Part shown: positions 21,630-31,234 of the stretch, in pieces
Position numbering within the stretch: the first letter of the stretch is position 1
How the letters are laid out: each line of letters starts with the position of its first letter
Source: CBDFLD01 sp965249005
Lineage (GTDB): Bacteria > Acidobacteriota > UBA6911
Assembly (NCBI GenBank): GCA_965249005.1
Contig: CBDFLD010000021.1
Location: 620,001-684,000, forward strand
Length of the DNA: 64,000 nt
Reading direction: 5' to 3'
Made by a program: the position numbers and the translations under genes
The notes under the pieces: model-generated
The model's input: the letters and a program-made list of their open reading frames with translations, nothing else
Databases searched by the model: none
What the model was told of the DNA's origin: nothing

Positions 21630-21665
21630 AAAAAAGCACCCAGATCTTACCGATCGGGGTGCTTT
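21630..21665 (-). terminator. Intrinsic terminator of the 21769-22005 gene
   Basis: On the minus strand AAAGCACCC pairs with GGGTGCTTT over nine bases around a loop of about 16 bases. A TTTTTT run follows directly. This is a textbook rho-independent terminator, 104 bases after the stop codon of the small basic protein and before the PSD1 gene. Confidence 0.8.
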
Positions 21666-21768
21666 CTCCAAGATGGAATTTCAGAAGGCTAATATTGGGA
21701 TATAAGGGCTCACTACACCCGCAATTTCACGAAATGAAACTGAATAGGGCCAGCACGAGCAGTCAGGA

Positions 21769-22005
21769 TTATTTTCGTTTCCTCGAGGACTTTGACTTGC
21801 GCTTCGCCCAGTAGGCCTTCATTTTTGCACTCTGCGCCTTGCGGGCCGCCAGTGATCGCTTATGTCGTTTCTTGGGAGCGCTCTTCGGAGCTCCGGCTCC
21901 CTTTTTTTTGCCCATCTGTGCTCGAAGCGATTGAATCTCAGCGTCTAATTCCGCTCTTTGTCTGGTGAGGTTTTCTATTGCCAGCTCGAGTATGCGATTA
22001 TCCAT
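21769..22005 (-). CDS. Small basic protein with N-terminal coiled coil
   Basis: A 78-residue product. The N-terminal 30 residues (LELAIENLTRQRAELDAEIQSL) form a likely coiled coil. The rest is lysine- and arginine-rich with a KAQSAKMKAYWAKRK stretch that resembles short nucleic-acid-binding repeats. The ATG start and the dedicated terminator at 21630-21665 argue for a real gene. I know no function; the charge suggests DNA or RNA binding. The intervals on both sides (21406-21768 and 22006-22614) have no other supported gene. Confidence 0.65.
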   Translation of the reverse strand: MDNRILELAIENLTRQRAELDAEIQSLRAQMGKKKGAGAPKSAPKKRHKRSLAARKAQSAKMKAYWAKRKSKSSRKRK

Positions 22006-22614
22006 TCTTATCTCCTATTGTCTCCCTCTTATTGAATGAGGTTGGGCCATTCCGAACTGCTGAACTGTAGGGAATAGGCGCCTCTTATAGCACAAAGCAA
22101 CCCATAATCACAACGCGAATTATAATTCGGGGGAGAATCCGACGGGGCGTGGGTTCCGGAAAAGCTGAGATAGCAGACTGGTCAATGATGGGGCGGACAT
22201 CTCGCCTGGCATAATATGTTCGAGTCCAACCGGACCGTGTCGGCGACCAGGTGAGCATGTAACCTTATGCGAAACCATAATTCCTTTCGCAGATATTTAT
22301 ATATCTGCTTTTCCCCTGACGATATATACCAACAACATGCGGGACTCACCTCGAATAATACTGATTTATAATGTGAGCATATTTGTGTCGGAATGGGGGT
22401 TGGCAACGAATTGATAGACAACCCAGCAATGAATTGCTGGGCCATGCTCAAATGGTCCCTTCCGGACCCGCCTTCCTAGAATCTCGAGGCGGTTAGTCCT
22501 TAGTCCAGCGTGATTTTTTGCATGAGGAGGAAGAAAAGCCCTGGAACGTGCGCCGTTACGGGATAAAATGCGTTTGATATATTTACAAGACATCCCGAAA
22601 GGAGCACATTCCAG
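22006..22614. other. Intergenic region with hairpins upstream of the IS1380 transposase
   Basis: No gene is supported in these 609 bases. Two perfect hairpins stand out. GCAGATAT/ATATCTGC with a four-base loop lies at 22289-22308, followed on the plus strand by CTTTTCCCC. CCCAGCAA/TTGCTGGG with a TGAA loop lies at 22422-22441. The region before about 22200 is more AT-rich than its surroundings. The left end of the IS element must lie somewhere in this interval, but I could not fix it. Confidence 0.5.
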
Positions 22615-22615
22615 G
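22540..22615 (+). promoter_or_regulatory. Inverted repeat able to mask the transposase ribosome binding site
   Basis: CCTGGAACGTGC at 22540-22551 pairs with GCACATTCCAGG at 22604-22615 with one mismatch. The downstream arm includes the end of the AAGGAG ribosome binding site (22599-22604) and the first base of the GTG start. A transcript entering from outside could fold and block translation, as known for other IS elements. This role is inferred. Confidence 0.5.
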
Positions 22616-24120
22616 TGAATAAAAGAAACCACAGAATCCTCCTCCGAGACAAGCAAAATCTTACACGCCGGTTGGAAAGAAATCAGTTTGAGGACCGGTC
22701 CGATCCTATGTTCAAGGACTCCAACACCTACTACGAGATCGCCGAGAGAACGCGCGCCATCGGATCTGGTGGTATCGGAGCCATTCACAAGCTCGTGTGT
22801 AAGCTTGGATTGGACAAAGATATCAACAGAAACATCGTTTTGCTCAAGTACCACTTTCCTTACTGGGAATCCGATCATGTACTGAACATCGCATACAACG
22901 TCTTGTCGGGTGGAACCTGTCTCGAAGATATCGAGCGGTTGCGCCAGGATGAGACCTACATGAACGGACTGGGAGCCGAGAGGATTCCGGATCCCACGAC
23001 GGCTGGAGATTTCCTCCGTCGTTTCGATGAGGATTGGATCTTCGGACTTCAGGAAACCATCAATGAAACCCGAACCAAGGTGTGGAAGTTGCAGGATGCT
23101 TCCTTCCGGAAGGAGGCCATCATCGACGTGGACGGGACCGTCGCCGGAACCTTGGGGGAATGCAAGGAAGGAATGGACATTGCCTACAACGGGATCTGGG
23201 GTTACGCACCGTTGATCGTGACCTTGGCCAATACGAATGAGGTCCTCTATCTGATGAATCGGCCGGGCAACCGTCCCTCTTCCGACGGAGCGGCCGAGTG
23301 GATGGACCGGGCAATCGATCTGGTGTCGTCGGTGTTTACGAAGGTCTGGCTTCGGGGCGACACGGATTTCTCGCTGACGAGAAACTTCGATCGCTGGGAC
23401 GAGCGGGTTGGTTTTGTCTTTGGTTATGACGCCAAGCCGAACCTGGTCGGGATGGCCGATGCCCTGCCGGAGAGACAATGGAAACCGCTCGAGCGGCCTC
23501 CTCGTTATGAGGTCAAGAGCGAAGAACGGCGCCGTCCGGAAAACGTCAAAGAACAAGTAATCAAGGAGAGAGAATTCAAGAACATCCGCCTGCAGAGCGA
23601 GCAGGTCGCCGAGTTTGACTATCGTCCCGGACACTGTAAGAAAACCTATCGCATGGTTGTGGTTCGGAAGAACCTCACGATCGAAAAGGGGGAGCACCGG
23701 CTGTTTGATGAGGTCCGGTACTTCTTCTACATCACCAACGATCGGGAGATGACGATGGGAGAAGTGGTCCTTTTTGCCAACGATCGCTGCAACCAGGAAA
23801 ACGTCATCGGTCAGCTCAAGAGTGGAGTGAACGCCTTGAGGATGCCTTCGGACAGTCTGGTATCGAACTGGGCCTACATGGTCATCGCATCGCTGGCGTG
23901 GAATCTGAAGGCCTGGTATGGCCTGGTGACGCAGGCGCCGACAGTACGTCGTGATATCTTGAGGATGGAGTTCAAACGCTTCCTGGTGAACTTTGTGCAA
24001 ATACCCTGTCAGATTGTAAGAACCGGTCGTCGCCTCGTTTACAGGATATTGGCCTATAGCAAGCATCTCGAAACCTTTTTGGCGACGTTCGACTATATCA
24101 GGCAACTCAGGTTTACTTGA
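22615..24120 (+). CDS. IS1380-family transposase
   Basis: The product of 501 residues matches the IS1380 DDE transposase family in length and motifs. The acidic catalytic residues are visible in IIDVDGTVAG (first Asp), LRGDTDFS (second Asp) and CNQENVIGQLKSG (Glu). The IGAIHKLVCKLGL and HVLNIAYNVLSGGTCLEDIE segments are typical of the family N-terminus. Start is GTG with AAGGAG about 10 bases upstream. The frame is intact, so the element may still be active. An equally long open frame on the opposite strand is a shadow of this gene. Confidence 0.92.
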   Translation: MNKRNHRILLRDKQNLTRRLERNQFEDRSDPMFKDSNTYYEIAERTRAIGSGGIGAIHKLVCKLGLDKDINRNIVLLKYHFPYWESDHVLNIAYNVLSGGTCLEDIERLRQDETYMNGLGAERIPDPTTAGDFLRRFDEDWIFGLQETINETRTKVWKLQDASFRKEAIIDVDGTVAGTLGECKEGMDIAYNGIWGYAPLIVTLANTNEVLYLMNRPGNRPSSDGAAEWMDRAIDLVSSVFTKVWLRGDTDFSLTRNFDRWDERVGFVFGYDAKPNLVGMADALPERQWKPLERPPRYEVKSEERRRPENVKEQVIKEREFKNIRLQSEQVAEFDYRPGHCKKTYRMVVVRKNLTIEKGEHRLFDEVRYFFYITNDREMTMGEVVLFANDRCNQENVIGQLKSGVNALRMPSDSLVSNWAYMVIASLAWNLKAWYGLVTQAPTVRRDILRMEFKRFLVNFVQIPCQIVRTGRRLVYRILAYSKHLETFLATFDYIRQLRFT

Positions 24121-24339
24121 AGGCGCCTCGCCGGCGGGTGAGCCCGTACCCCCGGCGGAGCAAGAGTGGCGGGCGAAAGGAAGGGCATAACAGAGACAAA
24201 CAAGATCAAGTGATCCAGACAACCAATGGAAGGTTTGTCTCTTGTGTTTCTCTTTGCTTTCCCTGTTACGCACAAGGAGCTGAAATCCACGAGATATTCG
24301 GAAAAGGCAAACGATTTTCCGAGCGAGCTCATACCTCGC

Positions 24340-25980
24340 TTATTTTGGGGTTAGTTCAACGTCGGCCCGTTTCCAGGCTTCCTGGAAACGTTGGTTGGTT
24401 TCCTTGGCCGCTTGGTGTTTTTCTTGGGCCCGGAGACTCTTCGTCAGACCGTAAAGGGACCAGCCATTTTCGGGAAAACGCTCCAGGTCCTCATGATACA
24501 CTTGCTCGGCAGCGACCGGCTGGCCTGCATCCATCAGGACCGCCCCCAGACATTGACGTACGGGTTGATGCCAGGCCGGGGGTTCGTCATAGTTGAGGCC
24601 GTCTTCCAGCTCCACGGCCTTCCGGAGCCGGGCAACGGCTTTGCCGATGAGGCCCCTCGCTGCCTCGAGCTCACCGGCCAGGACCTCCACGGCGATTCTC
24701 AGTAGATCCTGGGTAGAGTTGATGTCCCAGATGGTCACGGCTTCGAGCTCGGGAGTCTCAGCAATGGCTTGGAGTCGCCTTAGCTCCTCGGCAGCCTCGG
24801 CCAATTGTTTCCCCCTCACGAGGGCAATTCCCCGCGCGTAGTGCCACACCCCCTTGGGGTAAAGCAGGTCGTCCGGGGGAGCAGGTTGGCTCAAGATCCG
24901 GTCCCACTTCCCGAAGCGCGTCCAGCAGTAGAGGGGTGTGATCCAGAAGTGCTGGATCGTTCCGTAGCCTGCCTCCCTTATCTTTTCATGGTTCGCCGTC
25001 GCTGCCATATGCGATGCTGCCTGTATCGCAATATCGGACCGACCCTCCAAGGTCGCCGCGGCCCAGAGAAAGTGATGGTTGTGGGGCATGTAGGCAAGGG
25101 GGTACATCCCCTGAGCACGGCATCAGGTGGCGTAAGAATCATCCGCCGCGATAGCCTTCTCGTTGGCCAGGCTCGCGTCATGGTACCGTCCGACTCGTAG
25201 ATAGATATGCGACGGCATGTGGACAAGGTGACCGGCTCCAGGTACCAGCCGGCCGAGCCGGTCCGCGGCATCGACTCCCATCTCCGGCCTTACAGCCTCG
25301 ACCGCGTGGATGTAGAAGTGATTGGCCCCCGGGTGCTTGGGATCCCGCTTCAGAACGGACTCCAGTGTGGAAAGAATCTCTTCGGTCACGGGTTTTGGCT
25401 CACCATCATCAGTCCAGTAATCCCACGGCGTCGTGTCCATGAGTGCCTCGGCAAAAAGAGTCGCCGCATCATCGTCCTGGGAGTAGCGTCGGGCGAGCAT
25501 CCGCATAGCATCCGCGTATGCGAGATCCAGAGAATCTCTTGTCTCAGCGGGTTCGGCTACGTAGCGTGTTGTCAGCGCTGCAATGTATTGCTGCTCTTTT
25601 TCGGTGGCTTTCTGGGCAAGCTGCATCGCAGTGCGGGCGACAGCATAGGCCTCCGGCGCGTCCGCCGCGTCCATCTTGGCATTGATGTTGGGGCCGAGAA
25701 CCAATGCGAGGCCCCAGTGACACATCGCGCAATCTGGGTCTAACCGAATGGCCTCCCGAAAGGCGCGTGCCGCCTCGCCATGATTGAACCCATAGGAGAG
25801 AACCAGTCCCTGATCGAAGAACCGCTGCGCTTCGGGGGACCGAGTCGTGATGGGCACTTGACAGTCTCCCATCCCCTCCAACAGGGGGGCCAATCGCTCA
25901 TTCTGTTCCGAAGCTTGTTTCTGGCAAGAAAAAGCGAGCAGAGAAACAATCAAGATGGAAGGAACTCTCAATCGATTCAC
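24340..25980 (-). pseudogene. TPR lipoprotein interrupted by an in-frame UGA
   Basis: The two halves lie in one frame and together make about 546 residues of a TPR protein family frequent in Acidobacteriota. It shows a lipoprotein-like signal (VSLLAFSC), CAMCHWGLALVLGPNIN, HPGANHFYIHAVEA and GAGHLVHMPSHIYLRVGRYHDA, then YPLAYMPHNHHFLWAAA. A single TGA at 25123-25125 stands between SYAT and CRAQG, directly before a Cys conserved in the family. The GTG start at 25980 has AGAGG seven bases upstream and overlaps the stop of the kinase remnant (GTGA). It is annotated as broken by a nonsense codon; selenocysteine reading is a remote alternative discussed in the findings. The function is unknown and probably involves protein-protein contacts in the envelope. 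Confidence 0.75.
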
Positions 25981-26273
25981 AGTCGAACCTCTGCGAAAGA
26001 AGGGATAATGCCGTCCCAGCTGGGGAATTGGAGCGCCGCCTCCGGTTGGTTTGGATCCTGGCCCAGATACTGGGCCAGATCGTAATACCATCGAGGCTCT
26101 GAGGAGTTCATCGTTCCGCAGATGGCCAGAATACACTTCGCCTGCAGGAAAGAAGGGTCGAGCTTCGTGTCCAGAGCTCGGTAGACAATCCCCATTCCTC
26201 CCCGTCCCAGTTCGTTCTGGATGGCATAACGGCCGCAACGTTTTGCTTCATTTTCTTTCGTTGGTTTCTGCGG
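25977..26273 (-). pseudogene. Remnant of a Ser/Thr protein kinase N-terminus
   Basis: The frame reads GRYAIQNELGRGGMGIVYRALDTKLD, which is the glycine-rich loop of bacterial Pkn-type Ser/Thr kinases. The catalytic Lys, HRD and DFG regions never follow. After about 35 residues the sequence changes to an unrelated tail (CILAICGTMNSSEPRWYYDLAQYL) that stops in an ATGA-like overlap with the TPR gene. No start codon is present before the loop. An internal deletion joining a kinase start to another gene's end explains this best. Kinase-TPR neighbours are common in Acidobacteriota. Confidence 0.65.
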
Positions 26274-26366
26274 CTACGTGGTAATTAGAGTATAAACCAA
26301 ACAGCAACGGGTTCGATAGACTTAACCCCGAATACCCGCGCGATGCTACAATGCGGAACGATTACC

Positions 26367-26555
26367 ATGACTCCTTTCACGTCACTTCTCAAGAAAGCGG
26401 AAGAGATCCTGAGTGCCCAGCAGGAGTCTCCTTCGATATTGGATTCGTGGATGACGATGAATCGCGAAACCACTTCGGAAATTCGCGATGAATGGAAACG
26501 TCTCCTGGAGCTACGAGGATATTTTTACAAGGAATCATTAAAGAAGCTGGAGTGA
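26367..26555 (+). CDS. Possible 62-residue helical protein
   Basis: An ATG-started frame encodes a charged, mostly helical product (MTPFTSLLKKAEEILSAQ, then EIRDEWKRLLELRGYFYKESLKKLE). Composition is protein-like, but the ribosome binding site is poor and I recognise no family. It precedes the LplT-Aas gene in the same direction, separated by 158 bases that contain a GACCGA/TCGGTC hairpin at 26568-26586. Confidence 0.4.
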   Translation: MTPFTSLLKKAEEILSAQQESPSILDSWMTMNRETTSEIRDEWKRLLELRGYFYKESLKKLE

Positions 26556-26713
26556 GACTGTGACCCGGACCGAGACCATTTCGGTCACACCGATGCGTCT
26601 CCGGATTGGTGCTCCAAGCCTTGTTTACATGACGATTGGAAGGTATTTGCTGCTGTGCCGGTTTTGGCTACTCATTTGCCCATTGGCTAGGTGCGAAAAT
26701 CAGGAGGAAGCAC

Positions 26714-29700
26714 TTGAGCAAAGAAACCGAAAGCAAGGCACGAATGTTGAGCGATCGTCCGTCCGGGGAGTGGGGTTTCTGGAGTCTCATTCTGACGCAG
26801 TTTCAGGGAGCCTTCAGCGATAACGCATACAAGTACCTGCTCATATTTACGATTGCTTCGAGTCAGGTGGCCCGGGACGACCGTGATTTTCTGGTCCTGG
26901 TGGTCGGGGTCCTCTTTGCCGCGCCCTTTGTCTTGTTTTCCATGGCGGGGGGGTATCTTGCGGATCGATTCAGCAAACGAAGTGTTACGATTGCGACGAA
27001 AGGGTTTGAGATCTTCGTGATGCTGCTAGCCCTTGTTGGCTTGGCATCTGAAAATCTCGTTCTGCAATTGACTGCCGTCTTTCTACTGGGCGCTCAGAGC
27101 GCCTTCTTTGGTCCGTCCAAATACGGCTTGTTGCCGGAAGTCTTGCCGGAAAAGAAACTCTCGTGGGGCAACGGGATTCTGGAGTTCGGGACCTTTGCCG
27201 CCATTATCACCGGAACCGTGACGGGAGGGCTCCTCTCTGCCACGTTCAAACAGCAACCCGCGATGTCGGGCCTCATACTTGTGGGGTTGGCCATCCTCGG
27301 CCTCATCACGAGCCTCGGAATCGATCGAGTCGCGGCGGCGGATGTCCGTAGAACGTTTCGTTGGAACTTCCTCCTGGATCTGTCGGATCAGATCCGCTTG
27401 ATGTCCAAGGACCGGGTCTTGTGGCTTGCCGTGGTGGGGAATGTATATTTCTTCTTTCTCGCCGCCTTGCTGCAATTCAACATCGTGTTCTACGGCACGG
27501 ATATTCTTGGGGTCAGCGAAACACAGAACGGATATCTGCAGGCGGCTGTGGCTATCGGTATTGGTATCGGGAGTGTGGTGGCCGGCTATCTTTCTGGGGG
27601 CAAGATCGAGTACGGGCTGATTCCGTTGGGTGCGATCGGGATGAGCTTTTTTGGAGCGCTGCTATATCGAGTAAACCTCAGCTTTGCAGCGGTCGCCGTG
27701 AATCTGTCAATCGTCGGTTTCTTTGCCGGATTCTTCATCGTCCCTGTGTCCGCTTTGATCCAGCATCGACCGGCTCCGGACAAAAAAGGGAGCGTCATTG
27801 CGGCAGCCAATCTTCTTTCTTTTGTCGGGATCTTTTTGGCATCCGGCGTCTACTATCTCTTGTCGTCCCGCCTGGGTTTGAGTCCGCCGGCTATCTTTCT
27901 CTGCGGGGCGATCCTTACCCTTGGCGCGACGGTCTACATCCTGGTCTTGTTGCCGCATGCTTTCGTGAGATTACTGCTCTGGTTCTTTACCCACACGATC
28001 TATCGTATTCGGATCCAGGGTCGCGATCACATTCCTGAAAAGGGTGGTGCGCTTTTCGTCTCCAACCATCTTTCGTTCGTCGATGCTTTGCTATTGGCAG
28101 CCTCGACGGACCGACGCGTCCGCTTCCTGATGTTTCAGGACCTCTACGACCGTCGATGGGTGAAGCCATTCGCCCGCTTGATGGACGCGATCCCTATTTC
28201 TTCCAATCTTCGTCCCAAGGAGATGCTCCGCTCTCTTCGGCAGGCGAGTGACGCAATTCGGCGCGGGCGGGTCGTCTGTATTTTTGCGGAAGGGCAGATC
28301 AGTCGTATCGGACAGTTGCTTCCTTTTCGACGAGGTTTCGAGCGTATCATGAAGGACGTGGATGCACCCATTGTCCCGGTGCATCTAGATGGTCTCTGGG
28401 GAAGTGTCTTCAGCTTCGAACGAGGCAGGTTTTTTTGGAAGCTCCCACGAACGATCCCTTATCCTGTGACGGCGAGCTTCGGGCAGCCGTTGCCCCCTAC
28501 TTCGAAGGCATTCGACGTTCGACAGGCGGTCCAGGAACTCTCGAGCAAAGCGTTCGAGCTTCGAAAGGAGCGCATGCGCTCGCTTCCGCGTGCTTTCGTT
28601 CGCAACTCCAAAACCCATCCCTTCCGATTCTCCATGGCCGATGCGCGCGTCCCCAGGCTCCGGGCGGGAGCCTCACTGATGCGGACGGTTTTTCTCGCGC
28701 GGCGCCTGCGGCCCCTTTGGAATGGAGATTCCATGGTAGGAATCTTGTTGCCACCTTCGGTGCCGGGCGCGCTGGTCAACTTTGCTGCGTTGCTCGCGGG
28801 CAAGGTTCCAGTGAACCTGAACTACACACTGTCCTCGGAAGCAATGGCATCGTGCGCACGCCAATGTGGGATCCGAACTGTCGTGACGTCCCGTGCTTTT
28901 CTGGATCAAGTGCCGCTGCGGGTGCCGGGTCGAGCGCTACTTCTGGAGGATGTTGCGGCTCTTCCGCGCAAAGTCGAGCTGCTTGTGGCAGTGTTTATGG
29001 CCTTTTTGTTTCCCGTGAAGCTTTTGGAGCGGAAGCTTGGGCGGTCTTCGGCCGTTGACGTTGATGATGTGGCCACTGTCATCTTCTCGAGTGGGAGCAC
29101 GGGCGAACCCAAGGGTGTCCTTTTGAGCCACTACAATATTTGCTCTAACGTCGATCAACTAGGTCAAGTTTTCGCGCTGGACGAGAACGATCGAGTTTTG
29201 GGGATTCTTCCATTCTTCCACTCGTTCGGGTTCACCGGAACGTTTGCGTTGCCGCTTGCCATGGGGGTTGGGGTCGTATTCCATCCCAACCCACTCGATG
29301 CGGCGGCGATCGGCCCATTGGTCCGTCGCTACGCTGTGACATTCATGTTGTCCACCCCGACCTTTCTTACGGGCTATATGCGCCGTTGCGAACCAGAAGA
29401 CTTCGGAAGCCTGGACTACGTCCTGGTGGGTGCCGAGAAACTGCACGATCGGGTGGCCCTGGCCTTCGAGGACCGCTTTGGAATTCGTCCCCTGGAGGCC
29501 TATGGGTGTACGGAGTGCGCTCCCGGCGTTACGGTCAATACGAGAGATTATCGAGCGGCGGGCTATCGTCAGGTCGGGGGAAAACGGGGGAGGATTGGAC
29601 ACCCACTTCCTGGGATTAGCGTCCGCGTGGTCGACCCGGATACCCCCGATACGATGGAGTCTCTTGGGCCTGATCTACCGGGTTTGCTGCTCGTAAAGGG

Positions 29701-30160
29701 ACCGAATGTCATGAAGGGTTATCTCGATCGTCCCGACAAGACCTCCGAAGTAATGCGCGACGGCTGGTATTGCACCGGGGACATCGCGACGATCGACAGC
29801 GATGGCTTCCTTACTATTACCGATCGCCTCAGCCGGTTCAGTAAGATTGGCGGAGAGATGGTGCCCCACATCAAGGTGGAAGAAGAGCTGCAGCAGGTCG
29901 CGAATCTAACCGAGCCATGCTTTGCCGTGACCGGAGTGCCGGATGAAAAGAAGGGCGAGCGTCTGGTCGTCCTTCACACGCTGCCGGATGCTGAACTCCA
30001 GCGGTGCCTCGAGCAACTTTCCAAGTCCGACTTGCCGAACCTCTGGATTCCGAAGCCCAATGCCTTTTTCCGTGTTCCGTCGTTCCCTTATCTCGGAACC
30101 GGCAAAATGGACCTTCGCAAGATGCGCCAGCTCGCGCTGGAAAGATGCGGCATGAGCTAG
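26714..30160 (+). CDS. aas: LplT-Aas fusion: lysophospholipid transporter, acyltransferase and acyl-ACP synthetase
   Basis: One polypeptide of about 1148 residues carries three modules. Residues 20-430 are a major facilitator transporter like LplT (LTQFQGAFSDNAYKYLL, AGGYLADRFSKRSV). Residues 440-620 are a PlsC-type acyltransferase with the H-x4-D motif starting at H452 (NHLSFVD) and a FAEGQISR motif. The remainder is an AMP-forming acyl-ACP synthetase with SSGSTGEPKG near residue 790 and YCTGDIA, DRLSRFSK and GTGKMDLRKM near the end. In E. coli lplT and aas are separate genes that import lysophospholipids and re-acylate them. The start is TTG 26714, chosen for AGGAGG six bases upstream. It acts in the inner membrane. 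Confidence 0.92.
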   Translation: MSKETESKARMLSDRPSGEWGFWSLILTQFQGAFSDNAYKYLLIFTIASSQVARDDRDFLVLVVGVLFAAPFVLFSMAGGYLADRFSKRSVTIATKGFEIFVMLLALVGLASENLVLQLTAVFLLGAQSAFFGPSKYGLLPEVLPEKKLSWGNGILEFGTFAAIITGTVTGGLLSATFKQQPAMSGLILVGLAILGLITSLGIDRVAAADVRRTFRWNFLLDLSDQIRLMSKDRVLWLAVVGNVYFFFLAALLQFNIVFYGTDILGVSETQNGYLQAAVAIGIGIGSVVAGYLSGGKIEYGLIPLGAIGMSFFGALLYRVNLSFAAVAVNLSIVGFFAGFFIVPVSALIQHRPAPDKKGSVIAAANLLSFVGIFLASGVYYLLSSRLGLSPPAIFLCGAILTLGATVYILVLLPHAFVRLLLWFFTHTIYRIRIQGRDHIPEKGGALFVSNHLSFVDALLLAASTDRRVRFLMFQDLYDRRWVKPFARLMDAIPISSNLRPKEMLRSLRQASDAIRRGRVVCIFAEGQISRIGQLLPFRRGFERIMKDVDAPIVPVHLDGLWGSVFSFERGRFFWKLPRTIPYPVTASFGQPLPPTSKAFDVRQAVQELSSKAFELRKERMRSLPRAFVRNSKTHPFRFSMADARVPRLRAGASLMRTVFLARRLRPLWNGDSMVGILLPPSVPGALVNFAALLAGKVPVNLNYTLSSEAMASCARQCGIRTVVTSRAFLDQVPLRVPGRALLLEDVAALPRKVELLVAVFMAFLFPVKLLERKLGRSSAVDVDDVATVIFSSGSTGEPKGVLLSHYNICSNVDQLGQVFALDENDRVLGILPFFHSFGFTGTFALPLAMGVGVVFHPNPLDAAAIGPLVRRYAVTFMLSTPTFLTGYMRRCEPEDFGSLDYVLVGAEKLHDRVALAFEDRFGIRPLEAYGCTECAPGVTVNTRDYRAAGYRQVGGKRGRIGHPLPGISVRVVDPDTPDTMESLGPDLPGLLLVKGPNVMKGYLDRPDKTSEVMRDGWYCTGDIATIDSDGFLTITDRLSRFSKIGGEMVPHIKVEEELQQVANLTEPCFAVTGVPDEKKGERLVVLHTLPDAELQRCLEQLSKSDLPNLWIPKPNAFFRVPSFPYLGTGKMDLRKMRQLALERCGMS

Positions 30161-30162
30161 AA

Positions 30163-31031
30163 TTCAATCTCGTGCGTCCCTGCCGGAATATAAATCGCAA
30201 ACCACCTATCTCATCAAATTAGCCCGGTTCATCTTCAACGGCATCGCTCAGGGACGGATCAAGCTTCACGGTTTCTACTCCGAGTGGGCTTCCCCGACCT
30301 TCAACATCGTCCGTTTGCTGATCGTTGCACTTGCCGGGTTCGGGATCTCCTGCGTTCCAGGGAGTGTCCATTTTTCTGGGCGTGCTCTTTTCTTTGGGTT
30401 CGACGGCGGCCGTGGCCAACATAGTGGCTGGGGTCGTGATTACATACACGAGAGCCTTCCAGTTTGGAGATCGGGTCAAGATTGCCGATACCGTAGGCGA
30501 CGTTATCGAGAAAACCCTTTTCGTGACGCGAGTCCGCACCCCGAAGAACGTCGAGATCGCAATCCCCAACTCCATGGTGCTAGCCAATCACATCATCAAC
30601 TTCAGTTCGCTCTCCCAGGAACCCGGATTGGTTCTTCACACGGTCGTGACGATCGGCTATGACGTTCCTTGGAGAAGAGTCGAGCAACTATTGGTCGCGG
30701 CCGCCAAAAAAAAGACGGACCGAGTCAAGGATCGGCCGGAACCGTTTGTCATTCAAAAGAGCCTCGATGATTTCTAGTTTCCTATGAGCTCAACTGTTTT
30801 ACCCAGCACCCGCACGAGATGGCCAACATCTATTCCCAGCTGCATCAGAATATTCAGGACCGTTTCCACGAGGCGGGAATGGAAATTACCTCGCCACACT
30901 TTTCCGCCATCCGGGACGCCAATCGCGTGACGATTCCGGACGACTACCTCCCAAGGGACTATGAACCCCCGGCCTTCAGAATTCATCCGTTCGAGCAGTT
31001 CGTGTCACGGGATCCCAAGAAGAGCCCGTGA
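30163..31031 (+). pseudogene. MscS-family mechanosensitive channel, broken by at least two frameshifts
   Basis: Three frames encode consecutive pieces of one MscS-like channel. The first (about 30163-30340) has GRIKLHGFYSEWASPTFNIV. The second (30325-30777) has SGSPAFQGVSIFLGVLFSLG and VANIVAGVVITYTRAF, the pore helix and beta domain of MscS, and ends at a TAG. The third (from about 30775) continues ELNCFTQHPHEMANIYSQLHQNIQDRF to 31031. Losing one base near 30777 explains the second break. The first break also appears to have lost several residues before the pore helix. No start codon or full N-terminus is present after the Aas stop, so the 5' end is missing too. It probably is a dead gene. 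Confidence 0.8.
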
Positions 31032-31234
31032 TAGCTCACTCGTTTGAATGGACTCCAAGACTCCCAAAACGAAATCGGCCGTAAAAGTTGAAAAACGTCT
31101 GCGAGGGGACCATACTTCATAATCTTGGGTGACTTAGTTTTCATGGTGTCGGTGGAGGTCCCGAAGGGGTGACCTCGATCTAGTTCGGGATTTACAAACG
31201 CCTGTGTTGTGCCCGTCCGCCACCAACCGGAGTC

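Larger units (their letters stand above)
22540..24242 (+). mobile_element. IS1380-family insertion sequence, ends not determined
   Basis: The transposase is full length and flanked by small inverted repeats: 22540-22551/22604-22615 before it, and AGAGACAAAC/GTTTGTCTCT at 24192-24201/24233-24242 after it. No matching pair of terminal inverted repeats or target duplication could be identified by eye, so the boundaries given are only the outermost structures near the transposase. CCTAGAATCTCG at 22475 resembles the start of some IS1380 left ends, but I found no mate on the right. Confidence 0.6.

Noticed and set aside
22366..24273. A 635-codon open frame on the minus strand across the IS1380 gene
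   Set aside because: It is the antisense shadow of the transposase; its sequence has no domain and the plus-strand product matches a known family over its full length.
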